From NCBI GenBank assembly GCA_041393495.1, contig JAWKKA010000007.1:74871-138870 (forward strand): a stretch of 64,000 bases of DNA, read 5' to 3'. The translations under genes and the position numbers were made by a program. A model generated the notes under the pieces. The model searched no databases and was not told the origin of the DNA. It saw only the letters and a list, made by a program, of their open reading frames with translations. The DNA is from RHKX01 sp041393495. GTDB taxonomy: Bacteria; Actinomycetota; Thermoleophilia; Solirubrobacterales; 70-9. Below are positions 34,038 to 44,407 of the stretch, piece after piece (position 1 is the stretch's first letter; each line of letters starts with the position of its first letter).

Positions 34038-34064
34038 TAGGGTCCGGCATCCCGGACGAAGGAG
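34038..34064 (+). promoter_or_regulatory. glnA -10 candidate and ribosome-binding site
   Basis: TAGGGT (34038-34043) is the only -10-like hexamer close to glnA. AAGGAG (34059-34064) is an excellent Shine-Dalgarno 9 nt before the ATG, marking glnA as a leadered, well-translated gene, in contrast to its leaderless neighbours. Confidence 0.5.
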
Positions 34065-34073
34065 CCCCTGCCG

Positions 34074-35441
34074 ATGAGCGGCGAAGACCCGACAGCGACC
34101 GGCCCGCGCACGGCCGAAGACGTCATCGCCGCCGTGGAGGAGCGGAACATCCGCTTCATCCGGCTCTGGTTCACCGACGTGCTCGGCCAGCTGAAGAGCT
34201 TCTCGATCAACGCTGCCGAGCTCGAGGACGCGTTCGCCGGCGGCAACGGCTTCGACGGCTCGTCGATCACCGGGTTCAACCCGGTCGAGGAGTCCGACAT
34301 GCTCGCAGTCCCCGATCCGGCGACGTTCACGACGCTGCCATGGAGTCCCGAGGAGCAGCCGACCGGACGGATGTTCTGCGACATCCGGGTGCCCGGCGGC
34401 GAGCCCTACGAGGGCGATCCGCGCTGGATCCTCCGCCGCGCGATCCAGCGTGCGGGCGAGATGGGGTTCGACGCCTTCAACGTCGGGCCCGAGCTCGAGT
34501 ACTTCTACTTCCGCGACGCCGATCCGGCCGACGGCATCCCCGAGGTCCTCGACGAGGGTGGCTACTTCGACCTGACGACCCTCGACGCCGGCTCCGGCGT
34601 CCGCCGCGAGACCGTTCTCGCGCTCGAGCGGATGGGCATCCACGTCGAGTACACCCATCACGAGGTCGGCCCCTCCCAGCACGAGGTCGACATGCGCTAC
34701 AAGGACGCGCTGGCGATGGCCGACGACTGCATGACCTACCGGATCACGGTCAAGGAGTACGCGATGAAGAACGGCTGGCACGCGACCTTCATGCCGAAGC
34801 CGCTCAACGGCGAGAACGGCAGCGGCATGCACGTCCATCAATCGCTGAGCCGCGACGGCGCCAACGCGTTCTACGACGCCGACGACCAGTACTACCTCTC
34901 GCAGACGGCCAAGCAGTTCATCGCCGGCCAGCTCAAGCACGCGCGCGAGATCTCGCCGCTGTTCGCGCAGTGGGTGAACTCCTACAAGCGGCTCGTGCCC
35001 GGCTACGAGGCCCCGGTCTATCTCGCCTGGTCGCGCCGCAACCGCTCGGCGCTGATCCGGGTGCCGCTCTATCACCCCGGCCGCGAGGCGGCGACCCGCG
35101 CGGAGCTGCGCTGCCCCGACCCCGCCTGCAACCCGTACCTGTGCTTCGCGGCGATGCTGCAGGCCGGGCTCGAAGGAATCGAGCAGGGCTACGAGCTGCC
35201 CGAGCCGATGGAGCAGAACCTCTATCACCTCTCGCCGGAGGAGCGTCACCGGCGCGGCATCGAGCAGCTCCCCGAGAACCTCGGCGAGGCGATCGAGGTC
35301 GCCGCCGAGTCGGAGCTGGTCCTGAGGATCCTCGGCGAGCACACCTTCAACCGCTTCATCGCGATCAAGCGGGCCGAGTGGGACGACTACCGGGTCAGGG
35401 TCACGCCCTGGGAGATCGCGGAGTTCCTGCCGATCCTCTGA
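34074..35441 (+). CDS. glnA: Glutamine synthetase, type I (alpha-like)
   Basis: 455 residues. ATP-dependent amidation of glutamate to glutamine. Signatures: FTDVLGQLKSFSI, GFDGSSITGF, GPELEYFYF metal site, HHEVGPSQHEVD, the ATP-binding KPLNGENGSGMHVHQSL, and RRNRSALIRVP. The length and the lack of the ~25-residue insertion place it with GSI-alpha enzymes, usually feedback-regulated rather than adenylylated; NLYHLSPEE does keep a Tyr at the adenylylation position. Its last five codons and stop are duplicated in tandem downstream. Confidence 0.95.
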   Translation: MSGEDPTATGPRTAEDVIAAVEERNIRFIRLWFTDVLGQLKSFSINAAELEDAFAGGNGFDGSSITGFNPVEESDMLAVPDPATFTTLPWSPEEQPTGRMFCDIRVPGGEPYEGDPRWILRRAIQRAGEMGFDAFNVGPELEYFYFRDADPADGIPEVLDEGGYFDLTTLDAGSGVRRETVLALERMGIHVEYTHHEVGPSQHEVDMRYKDALAMADDCMTYRITVKEYAMKNGWHATFMPKPLNGENGSGMHVHQSLSRDGANAFYDADDQYYLSQTAKQFIAGQLKHAREISPLFAQWVNSYKRLVPGYEAPVYLAWSRRNRSALIRVPLYHPGREAATRAELRCPDPACNPYLCFAAMLQAGLEGIEQGYELPEPMEQNLYHLSPEERHRRGIEQLPENLGEAIEVAAESELVLRILGEHTFNRFIAIKRAEWDDYRVRVTPWEIAEFLPIL

Positions 35442-35459
35442 TTCCTGCCGGCCCTCTGA
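35424..35459 (+). repeat. 18-bp in-frame duplication of the glnA 3' end
   Basis: TTCCTGCCGATCCTCTGA (35424-35441, the glnA C-terminus FLPIL plus stop) is followed immediately by TTCCTGCCGGCCCTCTGA (35442-35459). The copy is in frame, so read-through would simply add another FLPAL and meet a second stop. Confidence 0.85.
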
Positions 35460-35469
35460 CCCTGATGGC

Positions 35470-35492
35470 GCCGTGCCCTCCGGTGGCACGGC
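35470..35492 (+). terminator. Hairpin downstream of glnA
   Basis: GCCGTGCC and GGCACGGC (8-bp arms) around CTCCGGT, 29 nt past the glnA stop. No U-tract. The rest of the 35493-35731 gap shows short degenerate repeats (GCCGGTTGC, CGGCCGTCGCG) and no gene. Confidence 0.45.
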
Positions 35493-35731
35493 CGTCGTGC
35501 CCTCGGTTGCGGGATCGATGACCGCCGGTTGCAGCGGCCGTCGCGCCTGCCGGTTGCGGCAACCGTCGCGTCCCCCGCTCGCAGCGGCCGGAGGCGGGGG
35601 AACCGCGTGGACCGGGGGGTGAGCCCACCCCGGATGGCGCCGGATCCGGGCGACGCCCGGCGCCGGGCGGGATCGTCCAGCCGCAGCCCGGTCCCTCAAC
35701 CCGCCGCCGGATCCTGCCGACCTCAGTTCAT

Positions 35732-37060
35732 GTGTCGGTTCCCGTCTATCGAGGACGCTTCGGCCCCGCGCAGGCCGAGCGCCTGCTCTGGCGGGCCGGG
35801 TTCGGTCCCGCCCCGGGACAGGCCCACAAGCTCGCCCGCAAGGGCCTGCGCGCCGCGGTCCGCTCGCTGACCCGGCCGCAGGGCAAGGCGCGGCTGCACG
35901 GGCCGACGCCGCACGACAGCGACGGCCTGCCGCTCGCGCCCACCGATGCCTGGGGCCACGACCTGCTCTGGTGGCTCGACCGGATGGTCCGCTCCAACCA
36001 GCCGCTCGTCGAGCGGATGGCGCTCGTCTGGCACGACTGGTTCGCGACGGCCAGCGTCGTTGGGCCGAAGCTGATGCTGAAGCAGAACGAGCTCTTTCGC
36101 CGGCGCGGGTTGGGGTCGTTCGAGAAGCTGCTTCTGGCGGTCACGATCGACCCGGCGATGCTCGTCTGGCTGTCCGGGAACGAGAACGAGCGCGAGGCCC
36201 CGAACGAGAACTACGGCCGCGAGCTGATGGAGCTGTTCACGCTCGGCGCCGGCAACGGCTACAGCGAGAACGACGTCCGCGAACAGGCGCGGGCCCTGAC
36301 CGGCTGGACCAACGACTGGGACGACGTGCGCGGGATGGTCAACTTCCGGTTCGAGCGCGACCGCCACGACTACGGGCGCAAGAGGATCTTCGGCAAGTCG
36401 GGGAACTTCGACTGGCGCGATTCCTGCCGGCTCTGCATCGAGCACCCGGCCCACGCCCGCTTCTTCGTCGAGCGGCTCTGGTCCTACTTCGTCCCGACGC
36501 CGCCGCCGGAGCGGACCCTGCGGAAGCTGATCAAGGGCTACCGCCGCGACCGCAGCATCCGCCGCGTCGTCGAGGCGACGCTCATGCATCCGGCTCTGTA
36601 CGAGGGCCCGCGGATGGTCAAGCCGCCGATCGTCCAGATCGCCGGAATGCTGCGCGCACGCCGGGCCGGGATCGACACCGACAGCTGGATCTGGATCGCC
36701 GAGGAGGCGGGGCAGCGACTGTTCGAGCCACCGAACGTGGCCGGCTGGGACGAGCAGCGCTGGCTCGACACGGCGCGGATCAGCGGTCGCTGGTACGCGG
36801 TCGCCCACAACTCGCGCCGGGCCGAGATCGATGTCGACGCCTACGACCCGACGGAGACGACCGGCGAGGCGGTCCGCAAGGCGCTGCGGTTCTGGGGCAA
36901 CCCGACGTTGTCGAAGCGGACGCGAAGCGAGCTGCAGCGGTTCAGCCGGCAGGTCGAGGGGGCCGCGCGCGAGGAGTGGCAGCAGGGGCCCTACCGGGGT
37001 GGGCGCCAGGGCGCGCTGCGAACCCTGATCGCCATGAGCCCGGAGTTCCTGACGTCATGA
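35732..37060 (+). CDS. DUF1800 family protein
   Basis: 442 residues. DUF1800 features: FGPAQAERLLWRAGFG at the start, MALVWHDWFATA, PNENYGRELMELFTLG (the family's hallmark), YSENDVREQARALTGW, and ERLWSYFV, LFEPPNVAGWD. Function not established; the family occurs beside DUF1501 proteins and is often exported. No obvious signal peptide here. GTG start. Overlaps the following DUF1501 gene by ATGA, so they form a complex or are exported together. Confidence 0.88.
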   Translation: MSVPVYRGRFGPAQAERLLWRAGFGPAPGQAHKLARKGLRAAVRSLTRPQGKARLHGPTPHDSDGLPLAPTDAWGHDLLWWLDRMVRSNQPLVERMALVWHDWFATASVVGPKLMLKQNELFRRRGLGSFEKLLLAVTIDPAMLVWLSGNENEREAPNENYGRELMELFTLGAGNGYSENDVREQARALTGWTNDWDDVRGMVNFRFERDRHDYGRKRIFGKSGNFDWRDSCRLCIEHPAHARFFVERLWSYFVPTPPPERTLRKLIKGYRRDRSIRRVVEATLMHPALYEGPRMVKPPIVQIAGMLRARRAGIDTDSWIWIAEEAGQRLFEPPNVAGWDEQRWLDTARISGRWYAVAHNSRRAEIDVDAYDPTETTGEAVRKALRFWGNPTLSKRTRSELQRFSRQVEGAAREEWQQGPYRGGRQGALRTLIAMSPEFLTS

Positions 37061-38436
37061 GCGGCACCCGTCAGAGCTGCGGCTGTCGCGAGTTCACCCG
37101 CGCCGAGCTCGCCCGCCGCTCGTTCGCGGAGGCGGGTCGCGGGTTGCCGGCGATCGAGCCGGGGATGCCGGCGCCGGCCGGGACCGGCCTGACGCGGCGC
37201 TCGTTGCTGGTCCGTGGCGGCGCGCTCGCGCTGAGCGTCTACGGAGCGAGCCTGCTGCGGCCGCAGGCGTTCGTCGAGGGCATCGCCAAGGCGGCCGGCT
37301 CGCAGGGCAAGGTGCTCGTCTCGGTCTTCCTCGAGGGCGGGATCGACGGCCTCTCCGTCCTCGCACCGGTCGATGACGACGCCTACCGGCGGCTCCGCCC
37401 GCAACTCCGGATCGCGCCCGGAGCGGGGCCGGCGTGGACCGAGGACCCGCGACTGCAGTGGCATCCGGCGGCGGCGCCGCTGCACCAGCTCCACGGCGAG
37501 GGCAAGGTCACGGTCTTCCCCGGGATCGGCTACGCGAAGGCCGACCAGTCCCACTTCACCTCGCGTCACTACTGGGAGGTCGGCGAGCTCAGCACCCGGA
37601 CCAACACTGGCTGGCTCGGCCGTCTGCTCGACGCGGTCGGCGACGCCGAGAACCCGCTCCAGGGCATCTCGCTCGACGGCTCGCTGTCGCCGAGCCTCGC
37701 GACCGCCCGGGTGCCGGTCGCGGCGACCTGGGGCGCCAGCTACGACCTCTGGGCGCCCGGTGTGTGGGGCGAGGTCGAGGAGCTGATGTTCGCGAGCTTC
37801 GCGCGGCTGGGCTCGGCTGCGGAGCGATCGCGGGACCGCCAGGTCAGCGGCGCCGGTCGCGTCGTCCGCCAGGCCGGCACGCTGCGCAACCAGCTGAAGG
37901 GATTCTCCGACGACGGGATCACCTCGCCGGTCGCCTACCCCGATGACGAGCACTTCTCGCAGAGCCTGGCCGGGCTCGCGGCGATGCTCGCCGCCGGGTT
38001 GCCGATCACGGTCGCCTCGGTCGACGCCCCAGGCAGCTACGACACCCACGACGAGCAGGCCGCGACCCTGGCCACCGATCTCGGCCGGACCTGCCAGAGC
38101 CTGCTCGCCTTCCAGCGCGATCTCGAGGCTCGCGGCCTCGACGGCCGCGTCGTGACCCTGCTCTGGTCGGAGTTCGGCCGCCGGCCGGAGGAGAACGGCT
38201 CCGCCGGCACCGACCATGGCGCCGGCGGCACCGCGTTTCTGATCGGGACGCCGGCGAAGGGGAAGATGGTCGGGGAGTGGCCGGGGCTGGCCTCGTTCGA
38301 CGAGGACGACAACCTCCGCTCGACCGCCGACTTCCGGGCCGTCTACTGCGCGCTGCTCGAGCAGTGGTTCGGCGTCGACGCGGCGGCGGTGATCCCCGGC
38401 GCCTCCGGCTTCGCGCGACCGGCGCTGATCGGATGA
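37057..38436 (+). CDS. DUF1501 family protein, Tat-exported
   Basis: 459 residues. A twin-arginine segment (GLTRRSLLVRGGALALSVYG, residues about 46-65) predicts export of the folded protein; the N-terminal 45 residues carry a Cys-x-Cys-rich start (SCGCREFTRAEL). The mature part has the sulfatase/alkaline-phosphatase-like DUF1501 pattern: LVSVFLEGGIDGLSVLAP, FPGIGYAKADQSHFTS, DTHDEQAATLATDLGR, WSEFGRRPEENGSAGTDHG, with potential metal-binding Asp/His. Coupled to DUF1800 before and a cupredoxin gene after (ATGA). Confidence 0.88.
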   Translation: MSGTRQSCGCREFTRAELARRSFAEAGRGLPAIEPGMPAPAGTGLTRRSLLVRGGALALSVYGASLLRPQAFVEGIAKAAGSQGKVLVSVFLEGGIDGLSVLAPVDDDAYRRLRPQLRIAPGAGPAWTEDPRLQWHPAAAPLHQLHGEGKVTVFPGIGYAKADQSHFTSRHYWEVGELSTRTNTGWLGRLLDAVGDAENPLQGISLDGSLSPSLATARVPVAATWGASYDLWAPGVWGEVEELMFASFARLGSAAERSRDRQVSGAGRVVRQAGTLRNQLKGFSDDGITSPVAYPDDEHFSQSLAGLAAMLAAGLPITVASVDAPGSYDTHDEQAATLATDLGRTCQSLLAFQRDLEARGLDGRVVTLLWSEFGRRPEENGSAGTDHGAGGTAFLIGTPAKGKMVGEWPGLASFDEDDNLRSTADFRAVYCALLEQWFGVDAAAVIPGASGFARPALIG

Positions 38437-38849
38437 GCCGGTCGCTCGCCCTCGTCGGCTGCTGCCCGCTCGCCCTCGTCGGCTGCTGCCTCGTCGCGCT
38501 CGCGGCGCCGGTCGCCGCGGAGGCCGCTCCGGTCGCCGATCCGCCCTCGCGGCTGCTCGTCACCGCCCGCGAGTACAGCCTCACCCTGTCGCGCCCGAAG
38601 CTGCCCGGTGGCACCGCGATCGTCCAGCTCTACAACTACGGCGAAGACCCCCACGACCTGAACCTCCAGCGACAGGGCTCCGATCGGGTCTTCGAGGTCG
38701 GCGACGTCGAGCCGGGCGCGACCGGCTCGATCGAGCTGCGGCTGCGCCGCGGCTCGCGCTACCGCCTCTGGTGCGCGATCGACCCGCACGCCGCGCTCGG
38801 CATGGACACGAAGCTGCGGACGAAGCCGAAGCGCCGGCGCCGGCGCTGA
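38433..38849 (+). CDS. Secreted cupredoxin-like blue-copper protein
   Basis: 138 residues. Signal peptide ending around ALAAPVAAEA, then a cupredoxin fold with copper ligands apparent as His in YGEDPHDLNL, Cys in YRLWCAIDPHAALGM, and the His and Met of the same loop, the Cys-x4-His-x4-Met spacing of type 1 copper sites. A basic tail (KPKRRRRR) ends the protein. Coupled by ATGA to the DUF1501 gene, suggesting that copper redox chemistry belongs to the function of this operon. Confidence 0.8.
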   Translation: MSRSLALVGCCPLALVGCCLVALAAPVAAEAAPVADPPSRLLVTAREYSLTLSRPKLPGGTAIVQLYNYGEDPHDLNLQRQGSDRVFEVGDVEPGATGSIELRLRRGSRYRLWCAIDPHAALGMDTKLRTKPKRRRRR

Positions 38850-38875
38850 GCCTCGGGGCCTGCCGCGGAGCCCCG

Positions 38876-40873
<1,998 letters not shown>

Positions 40874-40883
40874 CGCCGAATGG

Positions 40884-41390
40884 TTAGCAGCCCTGCTCCG
40901 CCGGCCCGAGGCCGGGATCCTCGAGCTTCTCCCACGCCCGGGCGAGGCGCTCGAGGTCGTCGTCGTCGAGCCTGCTCACGAAATGCTCGCGGATCGCGGC
41001 CAGATGGGTCGGCCGCGCCTGCCGGAACCTCTCGGCTCCGGCCTCCGTCAATCGCGCCCAGGTGCCGCGACGGTCCTCGGAGCACGTGTGGCGCTCGACC
41101 AGTCCGCGGGCGACCATCCGGTCGACGAGCCGGGTCAGCCCGCTGTGGCTGATCAGGATCCCGTTCGCGAGCTGGCCCATCCGCATCGACCGTTCGGGCG
41201 CCTCCGCGAGCAGCAGCAGGACCGCGTAGAAGCCGAGCGAGATGTCGTGCTCGCGCTTGAGCTGATCGTCGATCGCCGCCGTGATGTCGCGATGGGCGGC
41301 CAGCATCCCCTTCCAGGCGGCGAGCTCGCGGCGGTTGAGCTGGCGTGAGTCGGGGCGGCTCGGAGCGGGGGTTTCGGTCGTCGGGGCCAC
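40884..41390 (-). CDS. MarR-family regulator (MhqR-like context)
   Basis: 168 residues. Winged helix with MRMGQLANGILISHSGLTRL and the wing EDRRGTWARLTEAG. GTG start 6 nt after TAGAAT. Divergent from a glyoxalase-fold dioxygenase gene; in Bacillus the MarR protein MhqR controls such dioxygenases in quinone resistance, so a quinone/phenol-sensing role is plausible by context. It carries a terminal Cys and one internal Cys (HTCSEDRRG) that could serve thiol sensing; that is speculation. Confidence 0.88.
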   Translation of the reverse strand: MAPTTETPAPSRPDSRQLNRRELAAWKGMLAAHRDITAAIDDQLKREHDISLGFYAVLLLLAEAPERSMRMGQLANGILISHSGLTRLVDRMVARGLVERHTCSEDRRGTWARLTEAGAERFRQARPTHLAAIREHFVSRLDDDDLERLARAWEKLEDPGLGPAEQGC

Positions 41391-41396
41391 ACGCCG

Positions 41397-41424
41397 ATTC
41401 TACCTTGGATCGTTGACAGTGCAA
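41397..41424 (-). promoter_or_regulatory. Promoter of the MarR gene
   Basis: On the minus strand TTGCAC (41419-41424), 16 nt, TAGAAT (41397-41402), then 6 nt to the GTG. Short inverted repeats overlap it: GTTG-N6-CAAC (41412-41425) and ACCA-TAAT-TGGT (41425-41436), candidates for the MarR operator serving both divergent genes. Confidence 0.6.
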
Positions 41425-41480
41425 CCATAATTGGTGGAACGAGCTGTACGGTTGGACGAGAGCGAGAGGGAGGAAGGGCC

Positions 41481-42398
41481 ATGAAGCTCGAGGGAATCCA
41501 CCACATCACGGCGATCACCGCCGACGCCCAGGACAACATCGATTTCTACGCGGGCGTCCTCGGCCTGCGGCTGGTCAAGAAGACGGTCAACCAGGACGAC
41601 CCGAGCGTCTATCACCTGTTCTTCGCCGACGAGCAGGGTCGACCCGGCTCCGACCTGACCTTCTTCGAGTTCCCCGGCGCCCCCCGCGGCCGGGCCGGTA
41701 TCGGGATGGTCCACACGATCGTCTGGCGGGTCGGATCGGCGGCGGCGCTCGACTTCTGGGCCGATCGCCTCGGCGCCGAGGGGATCGCGGTCGAGCGCGA
41801 CGGCGACGTGCTCCGCTTCGCCGACCCCGAGGGACTCGGCCATGAGCTCGGGATCGACAGCGGCGACGACGGGCCGCTCGTCGCCGAGCATCCCGAGATC
41901 CCGGCCGAGCTGGCGCTGCGGGGGTTCGAGGCAGTCCGCGCCTACGCGGCGGCGCCGGAGGCGAGCGAGGACCTGCTGCGCGCGCTCGGCTTCGCGGGCG
42001 GCGACGGCAGCTGGGAGGCGCGCGGCAGCGAGCGCGGTGGCTGGATCCATTACGACCTGCCGCCCGAGCAGCGCGGCCTGCAGGGCGCCGGGACCGTCCA
42101 CCACGTCGCCTGGGCATCGACGCCGGCCGAGCACGAGAGCTGGCGCGAGGCCGTGATCGGGGGCGGCGGCCGGCCGACCCCGGTGATCGACCGCTTCTAC
42201 TTCAAGTCGATCTACTTCCGCGAGCCGAGCGGCGTCCTGTTCGAGATCGCGACGCTTGGCCCCGGCTTCGCCGTCGACGAGCCGCCCGAGCACCTCGGCG
42301 AGAGGCTCTCGCTGCCGCCCGCGTTCGAGCACCTCCGCGATCGGGTGGAGGCGAGCCTGAAGCCGGTCGCGAGCCCGCGCCAGCGGGCTGCTAGGTGA
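41481..42398 (+). CDS. Ring-cleaving dioxygenase, VOC/glyoxalase fold (MhqO-like)
   Basis: 305 residues, two VOC modules. First: LEGIHHITAITADAQDNIDF and GLRLVKKTVNQDD; second: GAGTVHHVAWASTPAEHESW and YFKSIYFREPSGVLFEIAT. Metal ligands would be the His of HHIT and HHVAW and the Glu of LFEIAT. Relatives degrade hydroquinones or act in quinone detoxification. GGAGGAAGG just before the ATG is a strong ribosome-binding site. It converges with the GST gene, overlapping it by 8 bp. Confidence 0.88.
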   Translation: MKLEGIHHITAITADAQDNIDFYAGVLGLRLVKKTVNQDDPSVYHLFFADEQGRPGSDLTFFEFPGAPRGRAGIGMVHTIVWRVGSAAALDFWADRLGAEGIAVERDGDVLRFADPEGLGHELGIDSGDDGPLVAEHPEIPAELALRGFEAVRAYAAAPEASEDLLRALGFAGGDGSWEARGSERGGWIHYDLPPEQRGLQGAGTVHHVAWASTPAEHESWREAVIGGGGRPTPVIDRFYFKSIYFREPSGVLFEIATLGPGFAVDEPPEHLGERLSLPPAFEHLRDRVEASLKPVASPRQRAAR

Positions 42399-43134
42399 CC
42401 GCCTGAGGCACCCAGCCGGCCGGCAACGCGCCGGCCGGGACGTGCCCCGGGTAGTCACCGAACCAGCGCATCGCGATCCGCTCGCCGGCCCGGCCGGCGA
42501 GCAGCGGCGTGAGGTCGCCGAGCGTCAGCAGGACGCGGATCGTCGATCCGATCTGCAGGTCGGCGGCGTTCGCCGGATCGCCGCCGATGACGCCGTCGGC
42601 GGCGAGCTCGTCGATCGTGTCGAGCTTGGCGGGCAGGCCGGCGAGGTCGACGGCGAGCCGTTCGGCGCTGATCCCGTGGTACTTCCACATCCCCCGGGTG
42701 AGCCGGATTGCGAAATCGGTGCCGGCGGGGTCGAGCGGCTCGCCGCCGCCGAACGTGCCGATCGCCTCGGGCCGGAAGTGCAGCGCCCCCCAGGGCAGCC
42801 GGCGGCCGAGGTCCTGCAGCTCCTCGTCGCCCCAGCGATCGGCCGCGCGAACCGCCGCGGCGATCGGCTCCGGATAGAGCGGCGGGTCGGCCACGATCTC
42901 GTCGAGCCGCGCGAAGATCGCCCGCGAGCCGTGGACCGGCTCGCCGTCGACGAGCATGCCGGGAACGGTCCGGTGGCCGGCGCCGTAGATCGCCTCCATC
43001 TGCTCGTTGTGGCGACCGGCCTCCACCTCCGCGCGCTCGAACTCGAGCCCCTTGAGGCGGATCGCGGCCTCGGCCGCGCGCGACGGGTGCGAGGGCGGCA
43101 GCCCGTGCAGGACGATCGCGGGCGCGGGGCTCAT
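42391..43134 (-). CDS. Glutathione S-transferase-family protein
   Basis: 247 residues. Thioredoxin-like N-terminal half (AIVLHGLPPSHPSRAAEAAI, RTVPGMLVDGEPVHGSRAIF with the cis-Pro and Ser/Arg of GST folds) and an all-helical C-terminal half (GGDPANAADLQIGSTIRVL). There is no Cys or Tyr at the usual catalytic position. Since most actinobacteria lack glutathione, a related thiol or non-enzymatic role is possible. Ends inside the convergent dioxygenase gene. Confidence 0.8.
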   Translation of the reverse strand: MSPAPAIVLHGLPPSHPSRAAEAAIRLKGLEFERAEVEAGRHNEQMEAIYGAGHRTVPGMLVDGEPVHGSRAIFARLDEIVADPPLYPEPIAAAVRAADRWGDEELQDLGRRLPWGALHFRPEAIGTFGGGEPLDPAGTDFAIRLTRGMWKYHGISAERLAVDLAGLPAKLDTIDELAADGVIGGDPANAADLQIGSTIRVLLTLGDLTPLLAGRAGERIAMRWFGDYPGHVPAGALPAGWVPQAVT

Positions 43135-43144
43135 CGCCGGAACC

Positions 43145-44407
43145 CTACGGGGCGGACCCCTGCGGGGCCGACCCCGTGGCGGCGGATCCGGCCCCGTAGC
43201 GGCGGATCGCCCGCCGGTAGGTCGAGAACGCCGGCTTCGGCGAGTAGTCGTCGCGGAGCAGGCCGATCGCGTCGAACAGCCCGGGTCCGCCGGTGCGGTT
43301 GTCGCGGAGGTTGAAGTAGCGGTAGTCGCTGACGCCGAGGGTCCCCGACCAGCGATGGACGGCCCGCACGGTCGCGGCGAGGTCGGCACGCTGTCCGGCC
43401 TCGGTGCGACCGCGGTTGGTGACGTAGCCGTTCTCGGTCACCCACATCTCCGTGCGCCGGCCGATCCCCGCCTTCGGCATGTAGCAGCGCCGCAGCAGCC
43501 GCAGCGCCTTGACCGTTTCGAGGCCGGCGCTGGAGCCGGACGGGATCGCCGGCGGCACGATCAGCCCCGGGTAGATCTGCAGCCCGACGTAGTCGAGGGC
43601 GCGGCGGAAGTGCGGCGTCCCGCGCCGGCCGAGGAACTCCCAGAACTCGCGGTCGGAGCTCGGCAGCCAGCGCCACGCGAACGAGAAGCCGAGCGCGATG
43701 TCGCGACGATCGATCGCCCGCAGCTCGTTGTCGGCGGCGAGGATGCCGCGGACGACCGCCCGGCGAACCCCGGGGTAGCTGCCGTCGGAGGTGTTCGGGG
43801 AGACGTCGAAGTTGGCCTCGTTGGTGATCGTCAGCGCGACGACGCTCGGTCGGCGGCCGAGGATCCGCACGGCGGCGCGGACCCAGCGCGTCCAGGCGTG
43901 CATGTCGCCGGCCTCGCCGGCGGGCGGGTGGTAGCGGACCTGCAGCTCGGAGTCGAAGCCGGCGGCCGCGAAGCGGTCGACGATCCGGGCGTAGCGGCGG
44001 ACGCCGCGGACGCCGGCGGACCAGAACATCCGGTTGAGGCGGAGCACGAGCGTCCGGCGCGCCGGCTCGAGCGAGCGCAGGCGCCGGATGGCGAGCGCCC
44101 GGTCCGCGGGGACCGGCGGCGTCTGGACGGCGCCGGCGCTGCCCGCCGCGAGCGGAGCGACCCCGAAGCGAAGCGGCTCGGCCGGACGGGTGATCGGCGG
44201 CAGCCTCGGCTTCAGGCAGTCGGGGTCGGCGGCCCGGCCCGCGGCCGGCGCCGGCGTCGCCATGGCGACGAGCAGCACGCTGGTGGCCGTAGTCGCCGGC
44301 CCGGCACGTCGCAACGCTGCGCGCAGCCCGCCGTAGAGCGATCGCGTCGGCGCCGCGGCCGGCTCCCCGCGACGCGACACCCGCGGTCGGTCGGGCCGGG
44401 TGCTCAC
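43145..44407 (-). CDS. Secreted glycoside-hydrolase-like TIM-barrel protein
   Basis: 420 residues. N-terminal hydrophobic segment about 35-56 (TTATSVLLVAMATPAPAAG) predicts export. The barrel shows clan GH-A features: VVALTITNEANFD (acid/base Glu after Asn), DYVGLQIYPG, and EMWVTENGYVTN (nucleophile Glu). Substrate unknown. GTG start overlaps the stop of the acyl-CoA synthetase (GTGA). The final nine residues (GSAPQGSAP) are two copies of a 15-bp repeat that ends in the stop codon. Confidence 0.8.
   Translation of the reverse strand: MSTRPDRPRVSRRGEPAAAPTRSLYGGLRAALRRAGPATTATSVLLVAMATPAPAAGRAADPDCLKPRLPPITRPAEPLRFGVAPLAAGSAGAVQTPPVPADRALAIRRLRSLEPARRTLVLRLNRMFWSAGVRGVRRYARIVDRFAAAGFDSELQVRYHPPAGEAGDMHAWTRWVRAAVRILGRRPSVVALTITNEANFDVSPNTSDGSYPGVRRAVVRGILAADNELRAIDRRDIALGFSFAWRWLPSSDREFWEFLGRRGTPHFRRALDYVGLQIYPGLIVPPAIPSGSSAGLETVKALRLLRRCYMPKAGIGRRTEMWVTENGYVTNRGRTEAGQRADLAATVRAVHRWSGTLGVSDYRYFNLRDNRTGGPGLFDAIGLLRDDYSPKPAFSTYRRAIRRYGAGSAATGSAPQGSAP

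Noticed and set aside
33828..35699. 623-codon minus-strand open frame
   Set aside because: Antisense of glnA, no recognisable features.
41413..41431. Plus-strand promoter TTGACA...CATAAT for the dioxygenase
   Set aside because: Only 7 nt separate the two hexamers; the minus-strand pair has correct spacing.
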